Source of the DNA: VGBV01 sp963780395
Lineage (GTDB): Bacteria > Actinomycetota > Thermoleophilia > Solirubrobacterales > 70-9
DNA: 64,000 bases
Assembly: GCA_963780395.1 (NCBI GenBank)
Contig: CAWABY010000014.1
Span: forward strand, 108,877 to 172,876
Direction of reading: 5' to 3'
Under the pieces are notes generated by a model, which saw only the letters and a list, made by a program, of their open reading frames with translations, was not told where the DNA came from and searched no databases. Positions 28,930-37,081 of this stretch are shown here, in pieces. Made by a program: the position numbers and the translations under genes. Position 1 is the stretch's first letter. Each line of letters begins with the position of its first letter.

Positions 28930-29642
28930 CAGGGGACCTTCCTGGTCACGTTGCAGCTTTTCGCGGTGTCGACCCCTCCTCCTCCGTGGCAGAGATCGCG
29001 CGCCGCACCACCCCGCATCTTGTCCGGGCCGCTCCCCCCCATCAGGTGGTCGGAGGAACCGCCGCCGCTGAGATTGTCGCGGCCGCTCTCGCCCTTGATC
29101 AAGTCCCCTCCCCCGAAGCCGAGCAGGGCATCGCCGCCCCCTCCGCCGGTGATCAGATCGCCTCCCAGGCCGCCGACGATGCGGTCGTTGCCGGTGCCGC
29201 CCATCATCGGGCGCTCCTCGCTGACGAGGGAGATGCCGATCAGGATCGGCAGCGTCGTCTGCGCCGAGAAGGTGTCGTCGCCCCCGCCGAGGTCGCCGCG
29301 AATCGCCCCGATGTAGTTGGGAACGCAACTGACCTGAGTCGGGCTGTCCTGCACGCACTCGGGCGCGGGCCCGTCGGGCTCCACGATCCCCTCCGGCGAG
29401 GTGATCACCAGGCGTCCGCCGGCGTCAGCGAAAGCGCTGATGTTGTTCGCGGTCGCCGTCCCGTCAACGCGAAAGATGTTCATGTCGGCCGAGCTGGCCG
29501 CCAGGCCAGAGGGACTGGCACTCTCGAGCGCGGTGGTCAACTGCGCGCGACCCGCGCCGGCCATCTGGGCGGGACCGAGCGCGGCAACCACGCCAGCCAC
29601 GAGAAGCACCAAGCCGATTCCCTTGCCTGCCCCTTCCCTCAC
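28929..29642 (-). CDS. Secreted RTX-type calcium-binding repeat protein
   Basis: A 237-residue protein with a signal peptide (GIGLVLLVAGVVAALGPAQMAGA) and, from residue 145, about nine Gly-Asp-rich nonapeptide repeats (MGGTGNDRIVGG, ITGGGGGDALLG, LSGGGSSDHLMGG, MRGGAARD) of the hemolysin-type calcium-binding kind, ending in a short Cys-containing tail (CHGGGGVDTAKSC). Repeats of this type form calcium-bound beta-rolls outside the cell. The GTG start has TAGCAT only 7 bases upstream and no ribosome site. Role unknown. Confidence 0.85.
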   Translation of the reverse strand: MREGAGKGIGLVLLVAGVVAALGPAQMAGAGRAQLTTALESASPSGLAASSADMNIFRVDGTATANNISAFADAGGRLVITSPEGIVEPDGPAPECVQDSPTQVSCVPNYIGAIRGDLGGGDDTFSAQTTLPILIGISLVSEERPMMGGTGNDRIVGGLGGDLITGGGGGDALLGFGGGDLIKGESGRDNLSGGGSSDHLMGGSGPDKMRGGAARDLCHGGGGVDTAKSCNVTRKVP

Positions 29643-29666
29643 CCGCCTGATGCTAGGGGACCGGCA

Positions 29667-30698
29667 TCAGGGAACCAGGACCACCTTGCCGACGTTCTTG
29701 CGCTCGGCGATGAAGGTGTGGGCATCGCCGGCACGCTCGAAGGGGAAGGCCTCGGCGACCACCGGCTCCAGGGCACCGGACGCCAGGTCGGGGAGCATCG
29801 GCTCGATCGCGCGGTTGATCGTCCCCTCGGTGTCCCACCAGCGGAGCATGTTGAGGCCGAAGACCCCCTTGTTCTCGTTCATCACCGCGAGGCTCTTCCA
29901 CCACGGCATCGTCGCCGTCGGCATCCGCGCGAGAGCGCTGAGCGCTCTGGGAATGCTCCGCCCCTTCTCGCCCGACGCCTCAGAGAGCCCGTACATGACG
30001 AGACGGCCGCCGGGGCGCAGCAAGCGGTAGTCCTTGCGGAAGCTGGTGGGGCCAAGCGCGTCAATCGCGAGGTCGATGCCCTCGCCACCGGTGATCCGAT
30101 CGACCTCGGCCTCGAAATCCTGGGTTCGGTAGTCGATCGGGTGCTGGACGCCCTGAGCGCAAATCGCATCGTGCTTCGAGGGCGACGCGGTGCCGAAGAT
30201 CTCCGCTCCGATGCCTCGCGCAACCTGCGTCGCCGAGATGCCGACGCCGCCCGCGGCCGAGTGGATCAGCACCCGCTCTCCGTGCTTCAGACCGCCCATG
30301 ACCACGAGCGCCGCGTAGGCCGTCGCGTAGTTGACCGGGAATGCCGCTCCCTGCTCGAAGCTGAGCCGCTCGGGCAGCGGCAGCACCTGCGCGGCGTCGA
30401 CGCACACCGTCGAGGCCTGGCCGCCGAAGTGGGTTCCGGCCATCACCCTGTCTCCAGGCTTGAAGTCGGTGACCCCGTCGGCGACCGACTCGACCTCGCC
30501 GGCGACCTCGTATCCGAGCACGCACGGCGGCTTCGGAGCGTCGGGGTAGAGCCCCACGCGCGCCAGGGTGTCGGCGAAATTGATCCCCGCGGCCCTGACC
30601 GCGATCCGGACCTGGCCGGGGCCGATCTCGGGATCCGGCTGCTCCTCCACTCGGAGCACTTTGGGCCCACCGTGGCCGGTCAGCACGACTGCCCTCAT
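29667..30698 (-). CDS. Zinc-independent quinone oxidoreductase / MDR family
   Basis: A 343-residue medium-chain dehydrogenase/reductase. It has the GroES-like N-domain (VAGEVESVADGVTDFKPGDRVMA), then the nucleotide fold with SAAGGVGISATQVARGIGAEIFGT (about residue 145). The zinc-ligand cysteines of alcohol dehydrogenases are absent, which fits the NADPH:quinone reductase / VAT-1-like subgroup. FGLNMLRWW in the C-terminal part resembles VAT-1 proteins. It lies 9 bases after serA in the same direction; this may be simple read-through. Confidence 0.88.
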   Translation of the reverse strand: MRAVVLTGHGGPKVLRVEEQPDPEIGPGQVRIAVRAAGINFADTLARVGLYPDAPKPPCVLGYEVAGEVESVADGVTDFKPGDRVMAGTHFGGQASTVCVDAAQVLPLPERLSFEQGAAFPVNYATAYAALVVMGGLKHGERVLIHSAAGGVGISATQVARGIGAEIFGTASPSKHDAICAQGVQHPIDYRTQDFEAEVDRITGGEGIDLAIDALGPTSFRKDYRLLRPGGRLVMYGLSEASGEKGRSIPRALSALARMPTATMPWWKSLAVMNENKGVFGLNMLRWWDTEGTINRAIEPMLPDLASGALEPVVAEAFPFERAGDAHTFIAERKNVGKVVLVP

Positions 30699-30707
30699 GG
30701 GCTGAGG

Positions 30708-32300
30708 CTACAGCGAGACGGCGCGGCCGATCGAGAAGCCGTCGAGCTCCAGCAGGCGGTCAATGGTGGTCTGGTTGACCGGGTTGTCGGTGGTCAGCGC
30801 CATCACCGCGGTGTCCCCCTCGGGCTCTGCGCCCACGGCGGCCGAGACGATGTTGACCCCCTCCTCGCCGAAGACGGTGCCGACGAGGCCGATCATCCCC
30901 GGCTGATCCGCGTAGCGGAAGATCGCCAGGTGCTCGGCGAACGGCAGGTAGAAGTCATCCCCCCAGACGCGGGTCAGGTGGGGAATGCTGCGCGGCCCGA
31001 CCGAGGTGCCCGCGACCTCGGTGGCCTCCTCGCCCGAGCGGATCCGGACCACCACGAGCTCGGTGAAGTCCTCGGAGGCCGCCTCGCGAGTCTCGGTCAG
31101 CTCGATCCCGCGCTGCTCGGCCAAATGCGGGGCGTTGACCAGGTTGACCGCCTCCTCGGTGTGGTCCTTGAGGATCCCCGCCAGCACGGCGATGCCGAGG
31201 ATGCGGGTGTCCTCCTCGGCGAGGCGGCCGCGGAACTCGACCTCGACCCGGTCCACGGCCCCCTTCCCGAGGCCCTGGGCGAGGCGGCCGAGCTTCTCGC
31301 AGAGTGGAACGAAGGGCGCGAGCGCCTCCATCACCTCGGGGCGCACGGCCGCGATGTTGACCGCGGTGGTGACGACGCCACCGGCCAGCGCCGCGGTGAC
31401 CTGTTCGGCGGTGACCACCCCGGCGCGATCCTGGGCCTCCTCGGTCGAGGCGCCCAGGTGCGGCGTCACGACGACGTCCTCGCGCGTGAGGATCGGGTGG
31501 GTGGTGAAGGGCTCCTCGGGGAAGACGTCCAGGGCCGCGCCCGCAACCTTGCCGCTCTCGAGCCCCGCCAGCAGCGCGTCGAGCTCAACCAGCTCGCCCC
31601 TGGCGCAGTTGACGATCCGCACTCCCTCGCGCATGGAGGCGATCGCCTCGGCGTCGATGAAGTTTTCGGTCTCGGGCGTCCTCGGCAGGTGCAGGGTGAT
31701 GAAGTCGGACCGCTGGTAGAGCTCCTCAGGGGTCTCGACGCCTTCGACGCCGAGCTCGCGGAAGCGCTCGGCGGTGACGAACTTGTCGTAGCCGACGACC
31801 CGCATCTCGAATGCCTTTGCGCGCTGAGCCACGAGCTGGCCGATGCGGCCGAAGCCCAGCACCCCGAGCGTCTTGCCATAGAGCTCCGCGCCCTTGAACC
31901 GCGAGCGCTCCCAGGCTCCCCCGGCGAGGGAGCCATGGGCCTGCGGGACGTTGCGGCACAGCGCCAGCATCACCGCCACGGTGTGCTCGGCGGCGGCGAT
32001 CGAGTTGGCCTCGGGCGCATTGGCGACGACGATGCCGCGCTTGGTCGCTGCTTCGACGTCCACGTTGTCGACTCCGGTGCCGGCACGCCCGATCACGCGC
32101 AGCCGCTCCCCCTTCTCGATCAAGCCCGCGTCGAGCCGGGTCGCCGAGCGGATCAGGATCCCCTCGAACTCCCCGATGCGGCGCTCGAGCTCGCCCTCGT
32201 CCCAGTCGATGCCCAGCTCGACGTCGAAGCGCTCGCGCAGCAGCTCGACGCCGGCGTCGGCGATTCGCTCCTTGACCAGGACCTTTGCCCGCTCGGTCAT
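30708..32300 (-). CDS. serA: D-3-phosphoglycerate dehydrogenase
   Basis: A 530-residue dehydrogenase, first step of serine synthesis. NAD site: GVLGFGRIGQLVAQRAKAF (about residue 145); catalytic Arg-Glu-His marks lie in NCARGELVELDAL, EEPFTTHPILTREDVVVTPHLGASTEEAQDRA. It is the long (type I) form with the intervening domain and a C-terminal ACT domain (FRYADQPGMIGLVGTVFGEEGVNIVSAAVG) that senses serine in other actinobacteria. It follows a class V aminotransferase by 10 bases, matching a serine pathway pair. Confidence 0.97.
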   Translation of the reverse strand: MTERAKVLVKERIADAGVELLRERFDVELGIDWDEGELERRIGEFEGILIRSATRLDAGLIEKGERLRVIGRAGTGVDNVDVEAATKRGIVVANAPEANSIAAAEHTVAVMLALCRNVPQAHGSLAGGAWERSRFKGAELYGKTLGVLGFGRIGQLVAQRAKAFEMRVVGYDKFVTAERFRELGVEGVETPEELYQRSDFITLHLPRTPETENFIDAEAIASMREGVRIVNCARGELVELDALLAGLESGKVAGAALDVFPEEPFTTHPILTREDVVVTPHLGASTEEAQDRAGVVTAEQVTAALAGGVVTTAVNIAAVRPEVMEALAPFVPLCEKLGRLAQGLGKGAVDRVEVEFRGRLAEEDTRILGIAVLAGILKDHTEEAVNLVNAPHLAEQRGIELTETREAASEDFTELVVVRIRSGEEATEVAGTSVGPRSIPHLTRVWGDDFYLPFAEHLAIFRYADQPGMIGLVGTVFGEEGVNIVSAAVGAEPEGDTAVMALTTDNPVNQTTIDRLLELDGFSIGRAVSL

Positions 32301-32310
32301 CTTTGGCGTC

Positions 32311-33501
32311 CTAGGCGACCGGCTCCGGCGCGCGCCCTGCCTGGGAGAAGACGCGTTGTGCGGCGCCGGCCGCCGAGCCGGGCTCGACGTCGGCGCCGAG
32401 GTCGCCCAGGGCCGCCTCCAGCGCCGTCAGCGCGATGACGATGTCGAAGGCGCCGAAGTAGCCGCAGTGGGCGATGCGGACGATCTTGCCCTTGAGGCGC
32501 CCCTGGCCGCCGGCGGCGGTGACGCCGTAGCGGTCGCGCATCGTGCTCGGGACCGCCGCGCCGTCGACGGAATCCGGAAGCACCGCCGCGGTGACCACGT
32601 TGGCGCCATCGTCGTCGGGCCCGAAGCGCTCCAGGCCGAGTGCCTCGATGCCGGCGCGCGCCGCGCGAGCCAGGATCGCGTGGCGCTCGAACACCTGCGG
32701 CAGACCCTCCTGGAGGATCAGGCCGAGGGCGACGTCGAGGGCGCGCCAGAGGCTGACCGCCGGGGTGAAGGCGCTGTTGGGGGGATCCTGGCCTTGGCCG
32801 TCGGCCGTCCTGGCCCAGTCGAAGTAGTAGCGGCGGCCGGGCTTCCCGCCCGCCAGCTCGAGGGCACGCTCGTTCGCCGAGGCGAAGCCAAGGCCGGGCG
32901 GGCACATCAGCGACTTCTGGGAGCCGGACACGACCACGTCCACCCCCCACTCGTCCTGGGGCAGATCGACGGCGCCCAGGCCCGAGACGGCGTCGACGAC
33001 GATCACCGCGTCGTGGGCGTGAGCGACCTCGGTCAGCGCCCGAACGTCGTGGACGACCCCGGTCGAGGTCTCGGACTGGGTCACGAACACCGCCTTGGGA
33101 GGCTCGGGCATACCCGCGATCGTCGCCTCGAGCCGGTCCGGGGCGATCGCCTCGCCCCACTCGACGTCCAGGTGCGCGCTCTCGGCGCCGTAGGCCTCGC
33201 ACAGCTCCTGCCAGCGCTCGCCGAACTTGCCGGCAGAGGCGACGGCGACCGGGTCGCCGGGCGCGACGAGGTTGGCCACCGCCGACTCCATCGCCCCGGT
33301 GCCCGACGAGGCGAAGGAGAGGACCTGGTTGCGGGTCTGGAAGACCTCCTGCAGGCGGCCCAGTGCGGCCGCGTAAATCTCGACGAAGGCGGGCGCGCGG
33401 TGGTAGGTGATCGGCTCGGCCATCACCTGGCTCACGGAGGGCGGCAGCGGCGTCGGTCCCGCGGTCATCAGGTACTGCTTGATGTAGGGATTCGGCGCCA
33501 T
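32311..33501 (-). CDS. Class V aminotransferase (serine/alanine-glyoxylate or phosphoserine type)
   Basis: A 396-residue fold-type I PLP enzyme. ASSGTGAMESAVANL (PLP phosphate site), QSETSTGVVHDVR, VDAVSGLGA and SGSQKSLMCPPGLGF with the PLP lysine (about residue 193) match the serine-pyruvate/alanine-glyoxylate group; the C-terminus has RIAHCGYFGAFDI. Position immediately upstream of serA suggests it acts as the phosphoserine aminotransferase of this organism, as in other bacteria and archaea lacking a classic SerC, but a photorespiratory-like glyoxylate role is possible. I chose ATG 33501, since a TACCCT box is 8 bases upstream, over a TTG 9 bases earlier. Confidence 0.9.
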   Translation of the reverse strand: MAPNPYIKQYLMTAGPTPLPPSVSQVMAEPITYHRAPAFVEIYAAALGRLQEVFQTRNQVLSFASSGTGAMESAVANLVAPGDPVAVASAGKFGERWQELCEAYGAESAHLDVEWGEAIAPDRLEATIAGMPEPPKAVFVTQSETSTGVVHDVRALTEVAHAHDAVIVVDAVSGLGAVDLPQDEWGVDVVVSGSQKSLMCPPGLGFASANERALELAGGKPGRRYYFDWARTADGQGQDPPNSAFTPAVSLWRALDVALGLILQEGLPQVFERHAILARAARAGIEALGLERFGPDDDGANVVTAAVLPDSVDGAAVPSTMRDRYGVTAAGGQGRLKGKIVRIAHCGYFGAFDIVIALTALEAALGDLGADVEPGSAAGAAQRVFSQAGRAPEPVA

Positions 33502-33560
33502 CCGCCCCAAGGGTAGTCATCCGGCCATCCGGAGCCCCCCGCTCGGCGACGGCCTGGTTT

Positions 33561-33602
33561 CTCGCCGATTCATCAACTAGTTTTCGAGGCGAATCGGGCG
33601 AG
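33561..33602. promoter_or_regulatory. Inverted repeat before the DUF805 gene
   Basis: CTCGCC-GATTC (33561-33571) and GAATC-GGGCGAG (33591-33602) pair with one bulged G. It lies in the 5' region 36 bases before the DUF805 start and may be an operator or a leader hairpin. Confidence 0.4.
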
Positions 33603-33637
33603 TTCCAAGAGCCTCGACCAAACATAGGAGGACTTGC

Positions 33638-34015
33638 ATGAGCTTTTCGGAGGCCGTCAAGGACGGTTTCGACCACTACGCGAAGTTCGACGGTCGCGCT
33701 TCGAGGCCGGCGTTCTGGTGGTGGGTGCTGTTCGTGATCATCGTCTCGATCGTCGCCAGCATCCTCGACGCCGCGATTGACGCGACGATCTTCACCATCA
33801 TCGTCGCGTTGGGGCTGTTGCTGCCAAACATCTCGGTTTCCATCAGGAGGCTGCACGACACCGGTCGCACCGGCTGGTGGATCCTGATTCAGTTGATCCC
33901 GCTGATCGGTTTCATCGTGCTGCTGATCTTCTACCTGGAGAAGGGTGACCCGGCCGAGAACGAGTACGGCCCCCCGCCCGCGGATGTGACGCCGACGCCG
34001 GCGCCGGCGGCCTAG
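33638..34015 (+). CDS. DUF805 family membrane protein
   Basis: A 125-residue protein with the DUF805 pattern: FDHYAKFDGRASRPAFWWWVLF (start), SVSIRRLHDTGRTGWWIL (about residue 66) and a last helix followed by a Pro-rich tail ending in EKGDPAENEYGPPPADV. Three hydrophobic segments are visible. Members are small inner-membrane proteins of unknown function. A strong ribosome site (ATAGGAGGAC) lies 6 bases before ATG. A strong hairpin ends the unit at 34040. Confidence 0.93.
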   Translation: MSFSEAVKDGFDHYAKFDGRASRPAFWWWVLFVIIVSIVASILDAAIDATIFTIIVALGLLLPNISVSIRRLHDTGRTGWWILIQLIPLIGFIVLLIFYLEKGDPAENEYGPPPADVTPTPAPAA

Positions 34016-34039
34016 GCCCGGCGCAGCGATTTGAGATCC

Positions 34040-34085
34040 GAGTCGGCCCGGGGCTTCAGAGCCCCGGGCCTGACTCGGGTTCGGC
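34040..34085 (+). terminator. Intrinsic terminator after the DUF805 gene
   Basis: GAGTC-GGCCCGGGGCT pairs with AGCCCCGGGCC-GACTC (one bulge) around loop TCAG, 34040-34076, with a TTCC-TTTTT tract about 14 bases later. The stem is one of the strongest in the window. Confidence 0.8.
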
Positions 34086-34168
34086 CTTCCTTTTTGTAGG
34101 GTGCGTTCGCGCTCCGAGTCCGATCGGGTCGGCGCGACCAGCCTGGACCTCAACCGCCTGGAGGGAAC

Positions 34169-34796
34169 ATGTACCCAGTCAGCTACGCAGCCGACTACGC
34201 CGCCGAGGGGCGCAACCGCCTCACCACGTTCTTCCGCTCCTTCGTCTCCATCCCCTGGCTGATCGTCGCCTACCTGTACGGGATCGGCGCCTCGATCGTC
34301 GTCATCATCGCCTGGTTCGCGATGGTGTTCACGGGCCGCTACCCGCAGCAGCTCTATGACTTCAACGCCGGGTACCTGCGCATGGTCAACCGGGTCAACT
34401 CCTTCCACTACCTGCTGACCGACGAGTACCCGCCGTTCGGCGGGGAGGAGGCCCCCGAGCTACCCGGTCCGGATCGGGGTGCCGCCCGCGCTCGACAGCT
34501 ACAGCCGCGTCAAGGCGCTCTTCCGCTTCATCATCGGCATCCCGGTCATGATCCTGGCCTTCGTCCAGGCGATCATCCTCAGCGTCGTCACCCTGATCGC
34601 CTGGTTCGCGATCCTGTTCACGGGCAAGCATCCCGAGGGGCTGTTCAACCCGGCGCGCTCCGCGATGGCTTATCTGGCGCGGTCCTCGGCGTACTTCCTG
34701 CTGATCACCGAAGACTGGCCCCCCTTCTCGCTCGAGGAGGGCTCGGGCGAGTCCGCCGGCCAGATCCAGAGCGAGGCGGCGAGCCGCACGCTCTAG
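34169..34796 (+). pseudogene. DUF4389 membrane protein, first copy, frame broken near 34460
   Basis: The protein starts MYPVSYAADYAAEGRNRLTTFF and follows its paralogue at 34825 almost residue by residue. The frame slips after YPPFGGEEAP; the continuation SYPVRIGVPPALDSYSRVKALF is in another frame and goes on to a stop at 34796 (ending EAASRTL). One extra base in the GCCCCCGAGC stretch (34452-34461) explains it. Intact it would be about 208 residues with two halves, each with two membrane helices (IPWLIVAYLYG, VVIIAWFAMVFTGRYP and IGIPVMILAFVQ, LIAWFAILFTGKHP). DUF4389 proteins have no known role. Confidence 0.85.
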
Positions 34797-34824
34797 CCCG
34801 GCTGGCCGCCGAAACGGACCCACC

Positions 34825-35637
34825 GTGTACCCGATCCGCTACGAGGCCGACTACGTCGAGCCCCAGAACCGGGCCAAGGCGTTCTTCCGCTGGCTCCTGG
34901 TCATCCCATGGCTGATCGTCGGCAGCATCTACGGCCTCGTCGCCCAGTTCGTGGCGATCATCGCCTGGTTCGCGCTGCTCTTCACCGGCCGCTATCCGCA
35001 GGGGCTGCACGGCTTCCAGGCCGGCTACCTGCGGTTCACCGGCAGGCTGTTCGGCTACGCGTACCTGCAGACCGAGGAGTGGCCTCCCTTCGGGCTCGAG
35101 GACGACCGCACCTACCCGGTCCGCGTGGACGTCGATCCGCCGCTCCCCAGCTACAACCGGTGGAAGGTCTTCTTCCGCCTGATCCTCGGCATCCCCGTGC
35201 TGTTCATGCTCAACCTGATGCCGTACCTGAGCCTGCTCGGCGCGGCGATCGCCTGGCTCCACATCGTCTTCATGGGCCGCACCTCCGGCGGGATCCACAA
35301 CGTGATCACCGTCGGCAACGCCTACACGCTGAGGGCGATCGCGTACTTCCTGCTGGTGACCGAGACCCTCCCTCCCGTCTCCGACCAGGAGCCGGCGGCG
35401 AACGTCCCGGCCGGCAGGCCCGCGTCCAAGGCCCTGGCGAAGGCCGCCGCGACGAAACCCAAGACCCGAACGACGAAGACCACTGCGGGATCCAGGCCCG
35501 CGGCCAAGCAGACGGCCTCCAAGTCCACCCCCACGAAGGCGTCGCCTAGGAAGGCCGCGGCGAAGAAGCCCGCCACCAAGAAGCCGGCCGCGAGGAAGCC
35601 CGCAGCGCGCCGCAAGCCGACGGGCGGCAAGTCCTAG
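34825..35637 (+). CDS. DUF4389 membrane protein with histone H1-like tail, second copy
   Basis: A 270-residue protein. Residues 1-190 repeat the DUF4389 unit twice (NRAKAFFRWLLVIPWLIV, IIAWFALLFTGRYPQGLH; then NRWKVFFRLILGIPVLFM, AIAWLHIVFMGRTSGGIH). Residues 195-270 are a Lys/Ala/Pro/Thr tail with repeats such as AAAKKPATKKPAARKPAA, like the C-terminal tails of eukaryote H1 and of bacterial histone-like proteins. The combination of a membrane domain and a DNA-binding-like tail could tie DNA or another polyanion to the membrane. The start is GTG 34825, 28 bases after the first copy ends; GTG and ATG starts share MYPxxYxADY. Confidence 0.85.
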   Translation: MYPIRYEADYVEPQNRAKAFFRWLLVIPWLIVGSIYGLVAQFVAIIAWFALLFTGRYPQGLHGFQAGYLRFTGRLFGYAYLQTEEWPPFGLEDDRTYPVRVDVDPPLPSYNRWKVFFRLILGIPVLFMLNLMPYLSLLGAAIAWLHIVFMGRTSGGIHNVITVGNAYTLRAIAYFLLVTETLPPVSDQEPAANVPAGRPASKALAKAAATKPKTRTTKTTAGSRPAAKQTASKSTPTKASPRKAAAKKPATKKPAARKPAARRKPTGGKS

Positions 35638-35640
35638 GCG

Positions 35641-36057
35641 ATGGCCGACGAGGTGGTCAAGGGCGAGGGGTACGCGGTCGCGGCCAGCCTGGACGCGCTC
35701 GGCGAGGGCTACGGCTTCCGCAGCGTGCGCAGGCCCCTGGAGGTGACCGCGTTCGGCGCCAACGTGATCACGATGCCGCCCTCCTACGAGAGCGGCCGGC
35801 ACTTCCATGACGAGCAGGAGGAGCTGTACTTCGTGCATCGCGGAACGCTGGTGATGGCTTTCGGCGACGGCAGCGAGCACGAGCTCGCCGAGGGGGGCGT
35901 CGCCCGCGTAGCCGCGTCGACCGTGCGCAGCACCCGCAACCCCAGCGAGACCGAGGACGTCGTCTACCTGGTGGTGGGCGGCAAGGACGGCTACGTCGGG
36001 CGAGACGGCCGCGAGCCGGAGGGCGAGGGGACCGCCCGCGGTCCCGGGTTCGGCTAG
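35641..36057 (+). CDS. Cupin domain protein
   Basis: A 138-residue single cupin: the first motif is SGRHFHDEQEELYFVHRGTLVMAFGDG (two His and a Glu as metal ligands, about residue 57) and the second is HELAEGGVARVAASTVRSTRNPSETEDVVYLVVG. The usual final His of motif 2 is not obvious. It starts 3 bases after the DUF4389 gene ends, so it belongs to that unit, and its last 4 bases overlap ilvC on the other strand. The substrate is unknown. Confidence 0.85.
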   Translation: MADEVVKGEGYAVAASLDALGEGYGFRSVRRPLEVTAFGANVITMPPSYESGRHFHDEQEELYFVHRGTLVMAFGDGSEHELAEGGVARVAASTVRSTRNPSETEDVVYLVVGGKDGYVGRDGREPEGEGTARGPGFG

Positions 36058-37070
36058 CTCTTCTTCGAGATCCAGGGCATCATCGAGCGCAGCTTGCCGC
36101 CAACCTTCTCGACCTGGTGGTCGGCGGCCTCGGTCCGCATGCGGTCGAAGTTCTCGCCGCCGGCCTGGTTCTCGGCGATCCACTCCTTGGCGAACTCGCC
36201 CGACTGGATGTCGGCGAGGATCTTTCGCATCGCCTCGCGGGTGTCGTCGGTGATCACCTTCGAGCCGCGGGTCATGTCGCCGTACTCGGCGGTGTTGGAG
36301 ATCGAGTCGCGCATTCCCTGGATGCCCTGCTCGTACATGAGGTCGACGATCAGCTTCAGCTCGTGCAGGCACTCGAAGTAGGCGAGGCGCGGGTCATAGC
36401 CGGCCTCGACCAGCGTCTCGAAGCCGGCGCGGACCAGCTCGGTGGTGCCGCCGCAGAGCACCGCCTGCTCGCCGAACAGATCCGTCTCGGCCTCGTCCTT
36501 GAAGGTGGTCTCGATGATCCCGGCGCGGCCGCCGCCGATGCCGGACGCATACGCGAGCACCAGGTCGCGCGCCTTGCCGCTGGCGTCCTGGTGTACGGCC
36601 ATCAGGCACGGGACCCCGCGGCCGTCCTCGTACTGGCGACGGACCAGATGGCCCGGGCCCTTGGGGGCGACCATGCCGACGTCGACGCCCGGTGGCGGCT
36701 GGATCTGGTCGAAGTTGATCGAGAATCCGTGGGCGAACATGAGCAGGTCACCGTCGGCGATCCCATCGGCGATCTCCGCGTTCCAGACCTCCGCCTGCTT
36801 CTCGTCGGGCAGCAGGATCATGACCACGTCGCCTCGGCTGGCCGCGTCGGCGACGTCCAGGACCTCAAGTCCTGCGGCCTCGGCGTCCGCGCGGCTGGAT
36901 GAGTCCGGCCGCAACCCCACCACCACGTCAACGCCGGAGTCCTTCAGGTTGAGCGCGTGGGCGTGGCCCTGGGAGCCGTAGCCGAGGATGGCCACGGTCT
37001 TGCCGTCGAGGACCGAGAGGTCCGCGTCGGCGTCGTAGAAGATTCCCTCGTCTGAAGCGGCACCGGCCAT
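36054..37070 (-). CDS. ilvC: Ketol-acid reductoisomerase (class I)
   Basis: A 338-residue NADPH enzyme, second step of Val/Leu and Ile synthesis. Seen: VAILGYGSQGHAHALNLKDSG (about residue 23; Rossmann site), FAHGFSINF, VGMVAPKGPGHLVRRQYEDGRGVP and the metal/substrate ligands in ETDLFGEQAVLCGG and YFECLHELKLIVDLMYEQG. The short C-terminal domain fits class I. I chose ATG 37070 as the family start; the frame extends upstream into non-homologous sequence. It is 11 bases after menE, an unusual neighbour. No acetolactate genes are adjacent; ilvBN lie 8 kb away. Confidence 0.96.
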   Translation of the reverse strand: MAGAASDEGIFYDADADLSVLDGKTVAILGYGSQGHAHALNLKDSGVDVVVGLRPDSSSRADAEAAGLEVLDVADAASRGDVVMILLPDEKQAEVWNAEIADGIADGDLLMFAHGFSINFDQIQPPPGVDVGMVAPKGPGHLVRRQYEDGRGVPCLMAVHQDASGKARDLVLAYASGIGGGRAGIIETTFKDEAETDLFGEQAVLCGGTTELVRAGFETLVEAGYDPRLAYFECLHELKLIVDLMYEQGIQGMRDSISNTAEYGDMTRGSKVITDDTREAMRKILADIQSGEFAKEWIAENQAGGENFDRMRTEAADHQVEKVGGKLRSMMPWISKKS

Positions 37071-37081
37071 GGCGGGGGAAG

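Noticed and set aside
28845..32438. Plus-strand 1,197-codon frame
   Set aside because: Antisense of the RTX, quinone oxidoreductase and serA genes; no recognisable domain and His/Arg/Ala-rich composition.
34705..36372. Minus-strand 555-codon frame
   Set aside because: Antisense to two DUF4389 genes and the cupin; the plus-strand frames show repeated membrane units.
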